A stretch of DNA of 64,000 nucleotides, from contig JANTQA010000023.1 in assembly GCA_027625915.1 (NCBI GenBank), forward strand, positions 13,702,001 to 13,766,000, in the 5' to 3' direction. The stretch is from Anaeramoeba flamelloides. Taxonomy: Eukaryota > Metamonada > Anaeramoebidae. Below the pieces are notes generated by a model, which had not been told where the DNA came from, did no database searches, and saw nothing but the letters and a program-made list of their open reading frames with translations. The number at the start of each line of letters is the position of its first letter. Positions within the stretch are counted from its first letter, which is position 1. Shown piece after piece: positions 35,568 through 49,242 of the stretch. A program made the translations under genes and the position numbers.

Positions 35568-38500
35568 ATAAAAACACAATATTCTTTATTTTTTAGAAAT
35601 AATAAGAAATAATTTAGTTAGCTCTTTCCAAGATCTCATTTCTAATATTTTTGTTATTTCTAAAATCAAACACATAAACACCAACAGAATAAAAAACAAA
35701 TTAATAAAAAAAAGGCTTTCTTTATTTGTTTTTTTTTTTTTTTTGCTTTTAAAAGTTTCTTCTTGTATGTTTTCAGACACACTTTTGTAAAAACTGATTT
35801 TGGGTTTCTTTTATAACCACCAAACTTTAGAAAAAATGTCTTTCCGTTATTTTAAGTCTATTTGTCTTCAAAAGAAAAGTATAATTAATAAAAATTTTCT
35901 TGTAATTCATTTCGCAAAGGTCTTTGATCTTTGACGGATACTTTTTCTGATGTGAAATTTTTATCGTTATTTCTTTTTTTTCTGTTGCACACAATTTACC
36001 CGATCTTGACTTATCGTATTGGTGTTTCAAAAATACTGTAATTTTCCAATCAAAAAAATGAAAAAATTGCATTTACGTTTCCTAAAATAATATTTCTTTG
36101 TTTTGGTTTACAAAATCAAAAAAGATCTTGACCGAATCTATTCAAAATGAAAACCACACCAATATATTTCTTGCTTTGAAAAGAGTTTGAGATAACCTTA
36201 TATATATTTTTATAAATTACATTCTAACAAGTTGTCTTGAAAATTTATTCAAATTTACATGAAGAGTTAGAAAACAAAACTTAGAACTGTCTCCTTTTCT
36301 TGTTGCTAAAACTATTTTTCTGATGATTTTATGAAATCAATTAATTATTCTTTTTAATTAAAGACTAATTTGTTTTTGAGATCTATCTTTGTGGTTTCTT
36401 CACTAACCTATTCCTATATTTTTTTTGAAAAATATATGATGTACTTATTTCAAGTTAATTCAATTCAAAAAACCTCCATTCGTTTCAATTTTATTTTATT
36501 ATTGTCGACTTTTAATAATTTTGTTAAATCCAGCTCTAATATCTTGTAATAATAATATTATCTATTTTTAAGATAATTTTTCTCTCTTAATTGATTTAAT
36601 CAAGATAAAAAAAATAAAAATAAACATAAAAATAAATCTATTGAATATTATTTCTTATTAATAAAAAACAATAAAAAAAGAATAAAATTTTAATTTTTAA
36701 AAAAAAGATGTAAATAATGATTTTATTTATTAAAAAAAGAATTGAATTTGAAAGTAAGCTTTGGAAAACAAATTAGAATACTTTTCTTGGATGAAAAAAA
36801 AAAGACCAACAAATGTGGAAAGTCTGCTATCTAAACTCCATTTCAAAAGTTGCCACTCACCTGAAATAATAAATTGAAAAAAAAATATCTCCTTTAGTAT
36901 TCAAGAACAACTAATGAAATAAATCTGATTAATAATTCACTTTTAAAATATTCAAAATATAAAAAAAAAACATGAAATTTTAAAAATTAAAAATAATAAA
37001 ACCAAAAACTAAAAAAAAGTGAGGAAAATTTTTTGAAATGAGTATTAGGGATATGTTGATGACGAAACTTACCCTGAAAAAAAGAGATTAATAAAAAGAT
37101 TTTTTGCAAATAATTAAATTCATTTTAAAGGATACTACATATTCTCAATTTTCTTCAGGTTTATTGGTATTTTCAAAGGTCTTTTTTTTTTTTCGATAAA
37201 ACTGTATTAAAAAAAAGTATCAATCAGCAAAAAAAAAAGAATAAGAAAGAAAACAAAAATTTGAAATCGAAAAAAAAAACAAAAATTAGAAATAATTATT
37301 CTGATCCAAAAATTTTAAAATATTTTTTTGTTAAGAATAAAAGATAAAACCACAAAGCTTCTTCCAATTACTATATAAAGTGATTCAATATTTTTGAAAA
37401 AAAGTTTATATATATATATATATATATATAAGTAAATTCTAAAAAATTGGACATAGCAAACGGTTGAAAGAATAACAATACTACACTTTATATTCAATTA
37501 GGAAATACTTTTGATTTTCGAAACAATCAATTTTTTCCTTTTCTGTTATATTTCCGTTTCCTTTTTTTCAAGTACATGATCTGTTTTGTTAGATTCTGTT
37601 ATTTTTTTACCGATGATTAATAGAATTTTAATTTTGAGTTTGTTAAAAAGAAAAATTAGATAAAATTATTTGATGGCATCTAATTCTAAGTCCGATCAAT
37701 AATTGTTGTTGACATTTCAAAAAATTTAGAAATACGATTTTTTGTTCTTACCCGCTTTATCCTTATGTACACAACAATTTTTTTTCCATTTTGAATTTAA
37801 TATTTTTTAATTTTATTTGGATAACATTATTTCATATTAAAACATTAATATTGAGTAAATTAAATGAGATTTATTATTATTTTTGGAACAAAAAGATAAA
37901 TTGGGATTTTTTACATATTTTTGATTTTGGGCCTGTCTATAATTTTGGAAAGGGGGTTAATATATATAAAATCTCTTTCAAACAAAATGACACACTTCTC
38001 AAATAATCAATACCATTGAATTTGATTGTTAATAAGATAATTACTTATTACTGATTTTCATTTTAATTATACCTTTTTCTTTTTTTTCTTTTTTATTTTT
38101 GGATATTTAACAATTGGAAAATGAAAAAGCAAGATAAGAAGAAACCAATTTGGAAATAATCTACCAGTATTTGAATTGAAATAGTTTAAGTTTGATTCTG
38201 AATGAGCTAGATATAGGAATTAAGATAGACCATTATTGGATTGATGTATGGAACAAAGAAAAGAGAAATAAAGAAAAAACATTCCAACAAAATACCCAGA
38301 GGAATTGCGGCTTTATCTTGAAAATGAGACTTTAAAGAATAAAAGTTTGGCGTGTAAAGAATTTTTAATAAAATGTCGAGAAATTTTTCCCAATTCACCT
38401 TGTTCAAAGGTTTTTAATGATTTTATAATTATTTCTCTCTCGAAAATTTCCAAAACGGGATTTCTCATTTCAAATAAAAGGGTACATCAATTTTTGAAAT

Positions 38501-39329
38501 ATTTAATTGTAATTTTTGATATTTTGTTTTAAAAAGTTTTAAAGATAAAAATGAGTATTTTTTTTTATGTTTTATCGAGTTTCTTAGATTTTAGAATGAC
38601 ACCAATTAATATGATTCAATTTTGTAATAATTCTTGAAATTTTCTGTTTATTTTTAATTGAAAAGGGGTTTATATTGATGTTACAATTAACTGAATAAAA
38701 TGGAAACGAAACTAATCAGTGTTTGGTTTTTATATAAATAATTATTGAGTAAATCTTGAAATTAAAAAATATCAAAAATTTTTACTTTTTCGAGTTCTAA
38801 ATAAGAATTATTAAATACGAGAATATTATTATTTTGGGAATCTTTTTTTAGATTTTGAAAAACAATTTTGAATTAAAAAAATTTATAAAAATATAAATCT
38901 TTACTATTGATCATCAGTAAAAAATGCAATAATTAATTGTTCAATAATAATTATAATAGATTTTTTAAAGCCATGTGAACAATGTGGAACTAATAACGTT
39001 TACACCCAATTCAAAGATACTTTGATTATAGACGAATCTATGGTCAAGTTAATCCCTTAAACGGGATTTCACGTTCTCTGTATTTTTGTGATTGAATAAC
39101 TATTTCAATTTTCCAAATTCAATAAATTGAAAAAAGGACACAAAATTTAAATAACAAACAAATGTATGAAGCACAAAAATACAGATTTCTGAGATAAATT
39201 TCTTTATCAAAGCAAATAGGAAAATCCAAACAAAAAAAATTAAAATATATTTAGGAATTTATTGGTCGGTCTTAATAATTTTGGGAATATGTTTTGCCTT
39301 TAGGTAGTGATCTGATTTCCAATTAAATA
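35568..39329. other. 3.8 kb spacer, one possible orphan exon
   Basis: Mostly AT-rich spacer with a TA microsatellite at about 37408-37431. At 38276-38532 (+) an open frame decodes YPEELRLYLENETLKNKSLA and KCREIFPNSPCSKVFNDF, which has balanced codon use and looks like a degraded or orphan protein exon, but no family, start codon or joining exon could be assigned. Sequence around 37640-37760 is a weak relative of the 52990-53110 region. Confidence 0.4.
37408..37431. repeat. TA dinucleotide microsatellite
   Basis: About 24 bases of alternating T and A in spacer DNA between eL33 and the TRAP-alpha gene. Confidence 0.85.
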
Positions 39330-39960
39330 TTATTTCTTTTTCCCTTTTTTTTGTTGATTTTTTTTATCCATTTTAGGGGATTTTGAGAGATGCCTTGAAT
39401 CTACAAAATCGCTTAGGTTGCCAGAAGAGGTTTTTTTGACATTCTTGTTTGTTTTCTTTTGGTTGTTTTTTGTTTGAGTTTTGTTTGATGTCTTTGTTGA
39501 TGAGCTAGATTTACCTGAGGCATATTTCCAATTGTACAATTGCACGCCACCAAATACAAGACCGGCAAGGATGGCAACATAGGTGAAAATCATTGTTGCG
39601 TCAAAGGAGCTTCCTGTTTCAAGTAACTCAATTGTTGTGTTGAAGAATGTGCTCGTGTAATTCACTAATACTGGATCTTGTTCTGCATAATAGGCCTCTA
39701 AGACGAGTGTATAGGTACGTGGCTGCCAGGCTTCGCTTAGGTATAAATAATATGGCAAGGCAATCTGTTGGCCTGGTTCTAATTTAATTCCTCTAAAATC
39801 GGTTTCGGTCACATTTGTGATAACCTTCGAATAATCCTGTGGATACCTGATACTGCCTCCAATTCTTTGGAGGTAATAAGTTGTTTTTCCTTTAATTTAA
39901 GAAGCAAATTGAAAGAACGATCGTTGGTTATTTATTGTCATTCCGTTACTTATCAAAGAA

Positions 39961-39995
<35 letters not shown>

Positions 39996-40338
39996 AAATA
40001 AAGAAAAAAGCAAGAAATGAATTATCTTTCTTACCTTTGTTTGTAAGGCCAGCAAGTATTTTTAAGTTTGTTGGGATTTTAATTTGGAGATCAGGAAATG
40101 AAGGAACAACAAATTTTGTTTCTACAAACTCAGAAGAAGTTAGTGCAGGTTGCGCTTCCATTTCTAAATTATCATCTTCAACGAAAATTAATTCTTCTTC
40201 ATCGTTGTCATCGTCTTGTTCATTTTCAATTTCGAGATCATTTGGTTCTTTTTGTTCTTGTTCTTCTTTTTCGCATCTTATAAATGAAAAAAGAATACAG
40301 AACACAAAGGTCAAGTAAAGAATGGATTTTGTTTTCAT
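39330..40338 (-). CDS. SSR1: Translocon-associated protein subunit alpha (TRAP-alpha/SSR1)
   Basis: ER membrane protein of the TRAP complex that sits beside Sec61 and assists entry of secretory proteins. Two exons, 40338-40035 and 39889-39330, joined in phase 1 across a 145 bp intron (GTAAGA donor) that holds a long poly-A/T tract; 287 residues, close to the human length. Residues 1-22 are a signal peptide (ILYLTFVFCILFSFIRC); 23-65 are highly acidic, as expected for the lumenal start. Conserved core: LKILAGLTNKGK, SIRYPQDYSKVITNVT and YTLVLEAYYAEQDP. Possible N-glycosylation sites NVT, NYT and NTT precede one transmembrane helix (about 200-220, MIFTYVAILAGLVFGGVQLY). The cytosolic tail is Lys/Ser/Gln-rich and ends KKGKKK, more basic than in animals. 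Transcribed divergently from RUVBL1 across 222 bp. Confidence 0.93.
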
Positions 40339-42733
<2,395 letters not shown>

Positions 42734-43385
42734 ATTTTAAATCTTTTAATATTTTGAAAAAAAATGTTGTTTATTAAAAAAAATGAAAAAAGAATTACAA
42801 ATAAATAGAGAATGCATTTTTTGAGATTTTTTAATTGGTTTCTGTTTTTTTAATGAGAAAAATATATTGAATAAAAACATGTTTATTTTTTTTTTATTAA
42901 GGGGTTAGCCTCACCATCAATTCGTCTATCATCAAAGTATGTTGTAAGTGGAAGTAAATGGTATTATTTCAGCATGACTCGAAAAAATCTATTGTAAATA
43001 CTATTGAACAATAAATTCTTACTTTTTTTAGAAAAAGATCATAATTAAAAATTATCATTTTGAAATTTTTTTTTTTAATTTCTTTTCCAAGTCTAAAAAT
43101 TGAATCTTTAAATAATAGCATTACAGTATTTAATAATTCATATTAAGAACTTCCAAAATTAATTATTTTTTAAATTTTTTAATTTAAAAGGTTAAACCCA
43201 TAATGATCAACATAAAATCCAAAGGTTGATTATTTTTGTTTCCTTTTTATAAAGATAGTTGTAACACCAATACATTTTCCGGATGTCAGCAATGATTTGA
43301 TAAAATAATTCTATTGGGTGAAATCTTAATTTTTTAAAAAAAAATTTTTTTTAGGAACTAATATAAATTTCAAAATAAACTCCAT

Positions 43386-43944
43386 TTCACTCAAAGGAAC
43401 CAACCTAAAAATTAAAAAGTCACTTTATTTTTAAGAATCAACCAAACTTAGATTGTTTAGAAATACGAGAAATAATAAACTTCTTATAAGAGACCATAAT
43501 TATAAAAGAAACCCCTCGACAAACCATAAATATCAAAAAAAAAAAAATGTTAAAAAATTTTTTGGACCCCATTCATTGGAACGTCTCGTGCAAAATTTCT
43601 CAATTTCTTTAGGAAATTAAAATTGTTGATAATACGATTTTTTACTTATAAATATATGAATTTCAAAAGAACATACAAAGCTTAAATTTTCTTAATGTTT
43701 ATTTCGTTTTTCAAACATTTTTTTTTCAAAGTTAATTTTTAAAAAAAAATAAAAAAGAAAAGAAAAATAAAAAAGAAAAGAAGAAAAAAAAAAAGCAAAG
43801 CAAAAAACAAAAAAAACAAAATTTTACAAAATGAGAAAAAATGATTTTGATCTAAAAATTTAAAATTTTAGTTTGATAAGAGTAATGAATTAAACTCATA
43901 GAATGTCTTCCATTTCTTCAATAAAACTGGGCCCCTTTGACTGA
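43386..43944. mobile_element. Element family M2, intergenic copy
   Basis: Inverse copy of 26692-27226, sharing CACTCAAAGG..ACCAACCTAA at one end and GGGCCCCTTTGACTG at the other, plus ATGAATTAAACTCATAGAAT inside. Ends form imperfect inverted repeats of about 15 bp. No coding capacity. Confidence 0.65.
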
Positions 43945-44630
43945 AAAAGAGTTTATATTTTTAAGAAAAATATTTTGCAACTTTGGAGTCTGAATATTGT
44001 TAGTCCAATCCGTAAATTTATCTCAAAATATATATTTTTTCTGAAATTCTTCAGGTTTGTTACTAAAACAATGGATCAAATTTAATTGATGAGATCAACA
44101 AATATTACCACTTTACCGAATCAATTTTTTTAGAGACTTTTGAACTATAGTATCAATCTGATTTACACCCAATAACAACATTCTTTAATCTTATATTTTT
44201 CCTTGATATACTTTTATCCCTTAAGAAATGGGAAAATTAATTTCCTTTTACATTCATAATTTTGAGAATTTTGTTTAGAAATTTCAATAAAGTAACCAAA
44301 ATTTTCTTTATCATTAACCAATAATAAAATAAATAATGATTCTTTATTTTGAAGAAAATTAAAGATATTATTGTTATTATTTTCGTATATTTGAATTAAG
44401 TTTTTGATACAAATCATTCAATTTTATTTATATCACCGACAGCCCCATAAAAAATTGATCGTTATCTTCATCTATTCCAAATTAAAATGATTTTTGAATA
44501 AGTTTCGAACTTTTATTTTAATTTATTTATATCATGAAAATAAGTATATCTATTTAGATGATTTGTATAATTTCTGAGTTTTATTATGTAGAACTTGAAT
44601 TCTTCCATCTTAAATATTGTTTGTTGTTAG

Positions 44631-45020
44631 GTTTTTTTTTAATTTGAGAAATAACAAGAAAATTTCTCAAATTATTTTTTATTTCTCAAATTAAAAAAAA
44701 TATAACAGCGCCTATCTTGAGGTTTTCTGTTTTATTTCTGAAGTGATCTAGGTTTTTTTCTAGTTTTCTATTTTATTTCGAAAATCTATTGATTTTCGTT
44801 AGGTTTTTTTTACTTTTCGAAATAAACCGAAAGTTTATTGGAATTTTCGGTTTATTTCAAAAAGTAAAAAAAACCTAGAACACTTCATGAATAAATAGAA
44901 AACTCAAAAAAGCCTAATGAAAATCAATAGATTTTCCGAATAAAATTTAAAACCTCAAAAAAACCTAACGTAAATCTATTGATTTTCCAAATAAACAGAA
45001 AACTCAAGAAAACTAACGGC
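44631..45020. repeat. Tandem hairpin array (TAGGTTTT modules), intergenic
   Basis: At least four adjoining inverted repeats. The clearest pairs 44800-44832 with 44845-44877, a 33 bp stem with one mismatch and a 12-base loop, bounded by TAGGTTTT and AAAACCTA. Another at 44631-44701 pairs around TTTGAGAAATA. Modules repeat AAAATCTATTGATTTTC and end in CTAACGGC as in the SUCLG1 intron array. Function unknown. Confidence 0.7.
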
Positions 45021-45267
45021 AAACAGAAGTAATTTTGTTGGATCACTTAAAAATAAAAAAAAAAAATAAAAATTTTTTTCAGTCTAGTAAACGGGGATTA
45101 ATATTTTGGTTAAAAAGTAAACTTTTTCATTTTTCATTTTTTTTAAATTTTGAAAAAATTTATATTAAATATAGTTTTTTTATATTTAAACTGTCTTATT
45201 CTTGTTGGTTTGTAAAAAAAAGATTACATCAAAATACGTTTTTTTTCAAATGTATTTCTAATTAAAA

Positions 45268-48184
45268 TTAAAGTTTTCCTTCTTGCCAATCGGCAATTTC
45301 CCATTTTGTTTCAATCTCAACAGGTTCTGTAATATTAACGCCCTCTTTTGTTATTTCTGCAAAAACATAGCGATTGATAGTTCGGCAATCTCTGTAAAAT
45401 AAAACAGTTAAACAATCTCGAAGTACTTCCAATGCCTTATCTCTTTCCATATCTTTTTTATAAGCTTTTCGCATTAGCGGTAATGCAAAATAGGTTCCAT
45501 ATCCTGTTGCAATAATATCATCTTCAAAATAAGATCCCCAAAGATCAACAGTACCCATATGTCTAAAAGATTTAATTAAAAATTAGTAACAGTTTATAAT
45601 GAAACAATGATATAAATATAAAATACAAAAAAATTAAATTAAATGGAATCTCGTGATTTAATGTGGTAATGTTTGCAATAAAATCAAATAAAAGAAAAGA
45701 AAAGAAAAGAAAAGAACAAAAAATCAAAGAAAAGAAAATAAAAAAAAAAAAAAATCAAAGAAAAGAACACAAAGTCAATGAAATAAAATAAAAATTATTA
45801 AATTACTGTTGTATATTTTCGAAAGTCAAAAATAAAAATAAATAATTAAAAATATTTAACATTAAAAAATATTATTTTATTTTTTTTATTTTTCTTTTTA
45901 ATAAAACCCTTTTTAGAAAAAAAGTGCAAACTTAAAATTGTAATAAAAAAGAGTTTATAAAGCAAATCGGACTGTTACAAAAAAGTCGAATAATATTTTG
46001 AATAAAATGTTTTTGCATACTTTGTAAAATAATTTTAATAAGAATTGTATTTTCATTTCATAATAAATTGAATTTTATTTGGTTGGGTATGTTCTAAAAT
46101 GAATTAAAATAATTAACAGAAGATTTTTCTTTTAATCTTTTTAGGTTTATTATTTGGTTACAGCAGTTTTAAAAAAATAATTTCTAAAAGTTTTAAACCG
46201 TGTTGTTGGAACTGGTTAGCTGTACCACTTATTTTAGGCGGATTGAATAACACTTTTTAAAATTTTTAGTTACCAACTTTATTAAAACAGATTTGTTAAA
46301 AAAAATTGAAGCAAAAGTTTTATTTTTGAAAATAAAATAAATTTTTGATTTTTTAGTTTAAAATTTTGGTATTTCGGAAAAATGAACAATACTCCCTTTT
46401 TTTGAATAATTCAGATTTTTCAAAATCCTTCATTTAGTCTTTTTCCAAATAATTTTTTACTAATAGGTTTTATGATATTAAACATTCTAGGAATAAAGAT
46501 AAAACAATAATTTTTATTTATTTTTTTTTTTTTATTGATAAAGGGAGAGATCAAAGATCTTACAAATCCGGATCACTAACGGTAAATTAGTAATATTGAT
46601 GGTAAAGAAAAAAATATAAATATTTTGGAATTGGATAAGTTCTAAGTTTTTTATTGGTTGAAAAAACAAAAAGATAAATTCACAAAATAAGAAGAAAAAA
46701 ATGATAAAGTAGTTTTAAAAAAGTGTAAAGTAAATTTTTTTTAATACTGAATAAAAATAGGTCTATTTAAGTTTATTTATTGTGTTTATTTGATATTTTT
46801 GTAAACTTTTTTCAAATAAATCCATTAATACGATGTTAATAATTTTTAAACAATTCTAATACATTTTTTCAGATATTTTTTTGATTTAGAAAAAAGAATT
46901 CAATAAACAATCATAGATTTGGAATTTTATTTTGTTAAAAAACTTTTATTATCATATTATAGCCATTTTAAAAAAGTGAGAACTGTTTTTTTTTTGAGAT
47001 TTTGTCAGAATTAATTCTTTTTTAAAGTTTTGTATTTTTATGAGTGGAAAGTTTTTTATGATATGAGACTTTCCAAAAAATTAAAACTTTTTTTTAAGTG
47101 TTTTCTGATTTTTTGGCAAAGTGAAAACTTGTTTTTAAAAAAAGTTCTTTTCTTCCCACCCCAACCTCTACCTCACATTTAAAGGTTGGGTTATCACTTT
47201 TTTAAAAGAAAAAACTTTTAAAAAAGTTTAAATTCTGAAAAAGTTTTCACTTTTTTAAAATAGAAAACTTGAAAAAAGTTTTAATTCTAAAAAATTACTC
47301 ACTTTATTAAAATTGAAAACTAGAAATACATGAAAAAACGTCTTCATTTTTTTAAAAAAGATGTACAAATAGATTTACAATATTTTAAGCATCTTTGTAT
47401 AATTTAAGTCAATGATACGATTATAGGATCGTTTTTTGGTTATATCCAGTTTTTATGGGTTGAATGAGTTTCTTAAATTGCTTAGATACCTTCAGTAATA
47501 GAACTTTTAATAATTAACATATAAAAGGAATTTGGAATAAGATTGATAAATCAAAAAGAAGAAAAATCAATTGGTTGATTCAAAAAATAAAAAGCATTCG
47601 AAAGTATTTTGTAGCATTTTTACACACTCCTGATGTTATAAAAATTAAAGTAATTTGAAAAAGAATATTTGGTACACTCTAAAAGCTTTATAATAATTTT
47701 TGAAAAAAAAATGAAAGCTATCGAATAAAAGAAAAAAAAAAAGAAAACTCCCAAATAAAAATAAAAAAAAAGAAGAAACAAGAAAAAAAAAATAAATTTA
47801 AATAAAAAGAAAAAAAAAAGAATCATTACACTTTTCCTTTTTCAAACCCAGCAACAACAACATCATTCCAAAGTGGGTTAAATTTATTTCTTCTTCCATA
47901 TAAAACACGTGAAAGATAAGAATGAATTTCACTTGGCAATAATTCATCTTCTTCTTTTCCTGATTCAACAAGCTCTTGGTTTTCGATAATTTTTTGTCGA
48001 AGGATTTTTGTTATTTCTTGAAAATCACTAAATTCACCTGTTCCTCCAATAACTGTGTGTTTTGTAATTGGTACAATTCTTCTAATGTCTCTGAATCTTG
48101 CCAAAGATCCATAAGATCCTTTTTGTAGGTAAAAAAAAATTATAAAAAAAAAATAATAAATTGACACATAACAAAACAACAAGG

Positions 48185-48218
<34 letters not shown>

Positions 48219-48535
48219 GAATTTTTGTGTTTTGGAAAACAATAAAAACAATGTCAAAATGAATTAAAAATCTTTTTTTGTTTGGTTAGATCAAATAAAA
48301 ACGAGTTATTTACCAAGTGTGTCAGATGCAAGAATTACACCATCTTTATATTTAATTCCAAGAACAGAAGATCCAGTAACAATTGGTCGGCTATAAAAAA
48401 GAACAAAAAAAGTTAGTGGATTGTTTGTTAATAGGTAAGAAGCACACAAGCAAAAGGTTTAGAGTGAACGTTGAAAAAGAGAAATGTTGGTAGTAAAAAT
48501 TTGTGAACATACAGAGTCTTTTTTTTTGGTTGCAT
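45268..48535 (-). CDS. PSMB4: 20S proteasome subunit beta type-4 (beta7 in yeast naming)
   Basis: Non-catalytic beta-ring subunit of the 20S proteasome core. Four exons: 48535-48513 (only 23 nt), 48390-48314, 48118-47830 and 45562-45268; introns 122, 195 and 2267 bp, donors GTATGT, GTAAAT, GTAATG, all phases consistent; 227 residues. Diagnostic stretches: RPIVTGSSVLGIKYKDGVIL, ASDTLGSYGSLARFRDIRRI, RRNKFNPLWNDVVVAGFEKG, ATGYGTYFALPLMRK and LTVLFYRDCRTINRY, all close to animal beta4. The N-terminal extension is about eight residues, far shorter than the 45-residue animal propeptide, and no catalytic Thr-1 is expected in this family. The third donor could also be read two bases earlier, but only GTAATG keeps the frame. 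A MITE lies about 175 bp upstream of the start codon, possibly within the promoter. Confidence 0.95.
45563..47829 (-). repeat. Repeat-rich 2.3 kb intron 3 of PSMB4
   Basis: Contains an AAAAG pentamer run (about 45689-45716), a purine-rich tract near the donor (47700-47820), and at about 46970-47300 a series of degenerate units of TTCACTTTTTTAAAA, GAAAACTT and AAAAAAGTTTTAATTCT spaced roughly 50-60 bp apart. The phrase CTTCCCACCCCAACC followed by TCACATTTAAAGGTTG recurs near 26065 and, inverted, near 49405, so the tandem section belongs to a dispersed family. No coding sequence seen. Confidence 0.55.
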
Positions 48536-48708
48536 GATCGATTAAATAATTAATGATAAAAAAGAATTATAAAAAAAAAAGATTTTTAAAAAATGAAAAG
48601 TAATGGTAGAAGAGTGGTATGTCCTTGGAAGAAAATTAAAGGACCCATAATCAATTCATTTCAAAAAAATCTAATGGAAAAAGGAGTATTCTTTCAACAT
48701 TTATTTAA

Positions 48709-49242
48709 GGTTTACTATCCCTAAAATTTGAAAAAAGATTGTCTGGTGTCCTGTATAGTGGCTTGTTGATTTGATTCTTAGTTGATCGATCTTGGACTTG
48801 GTATGAGTTTTAATAATGGTTTCCATTTTGACAATTTATTTGTTTTTTCTCAGTAAATCTGAATTGAGAGGAACAAGGCTAATATATTTGTTCAGTATTT
48901 AATCACAAATCTAGATTTTTGTGTTGTTGATTGAAATATTTATGTCCGTATTACCCAAATAACAAAAAAAAAAATAGATTTTGTACGGCAACAAATAAAA
49001 CCAAGAAACCAAAAAAATTTCAAACTTGAAACCCAAAAATCACATTTCTTGATAAACTTACCTTCCAGTCGATTCATCTTACACCCACAAAATCAGATTT
49101 CGTAAGAAAATTAATTACTCAAAATTTAAACCACTAAAAAAACTCATATCCTAGCCCAAGACAGATCGGCTAAGAATCAAATCAACAAGCCACTATACAG
49201 GACACCAGACAATCAGTTTTCAAATTTTAGGTATTGTTAACC
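48709..49242. mobile_element. Long-TIR MITE upstream of PSMB4
   Basis: Arms 48709-48812 and about 49140-49242 are inverted repeats of roughly 100 bp with few mismatches: ACCTAAAATTTGAAAA-like end, ATTGTCTGGTGTCCTGTATA, GTGGCTTGTTGATTTGATTC. Total 534 bp, no frame. Another copy was not seen in the window. Confidence 0.75.

Larger units (their letters stand above)
42734..45267. other. Convergent spacer between RUVBL1 and proteasome beta4
   Basis: The two genes end facing each other across 2.5 kb. The spacer holds the second M2 element (43386-43944) and a hairpin array (44631-45020), listed separately. No gene seen. Confidence 0.6.

Noticed and set aside
45689-45716. Possible relation between AAAAG runs at 45.69 kb and TTTTC runs at 18.07 kb as an element
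   Set aside because: Both are simple pentamer microsatellites with unrelated flanks.
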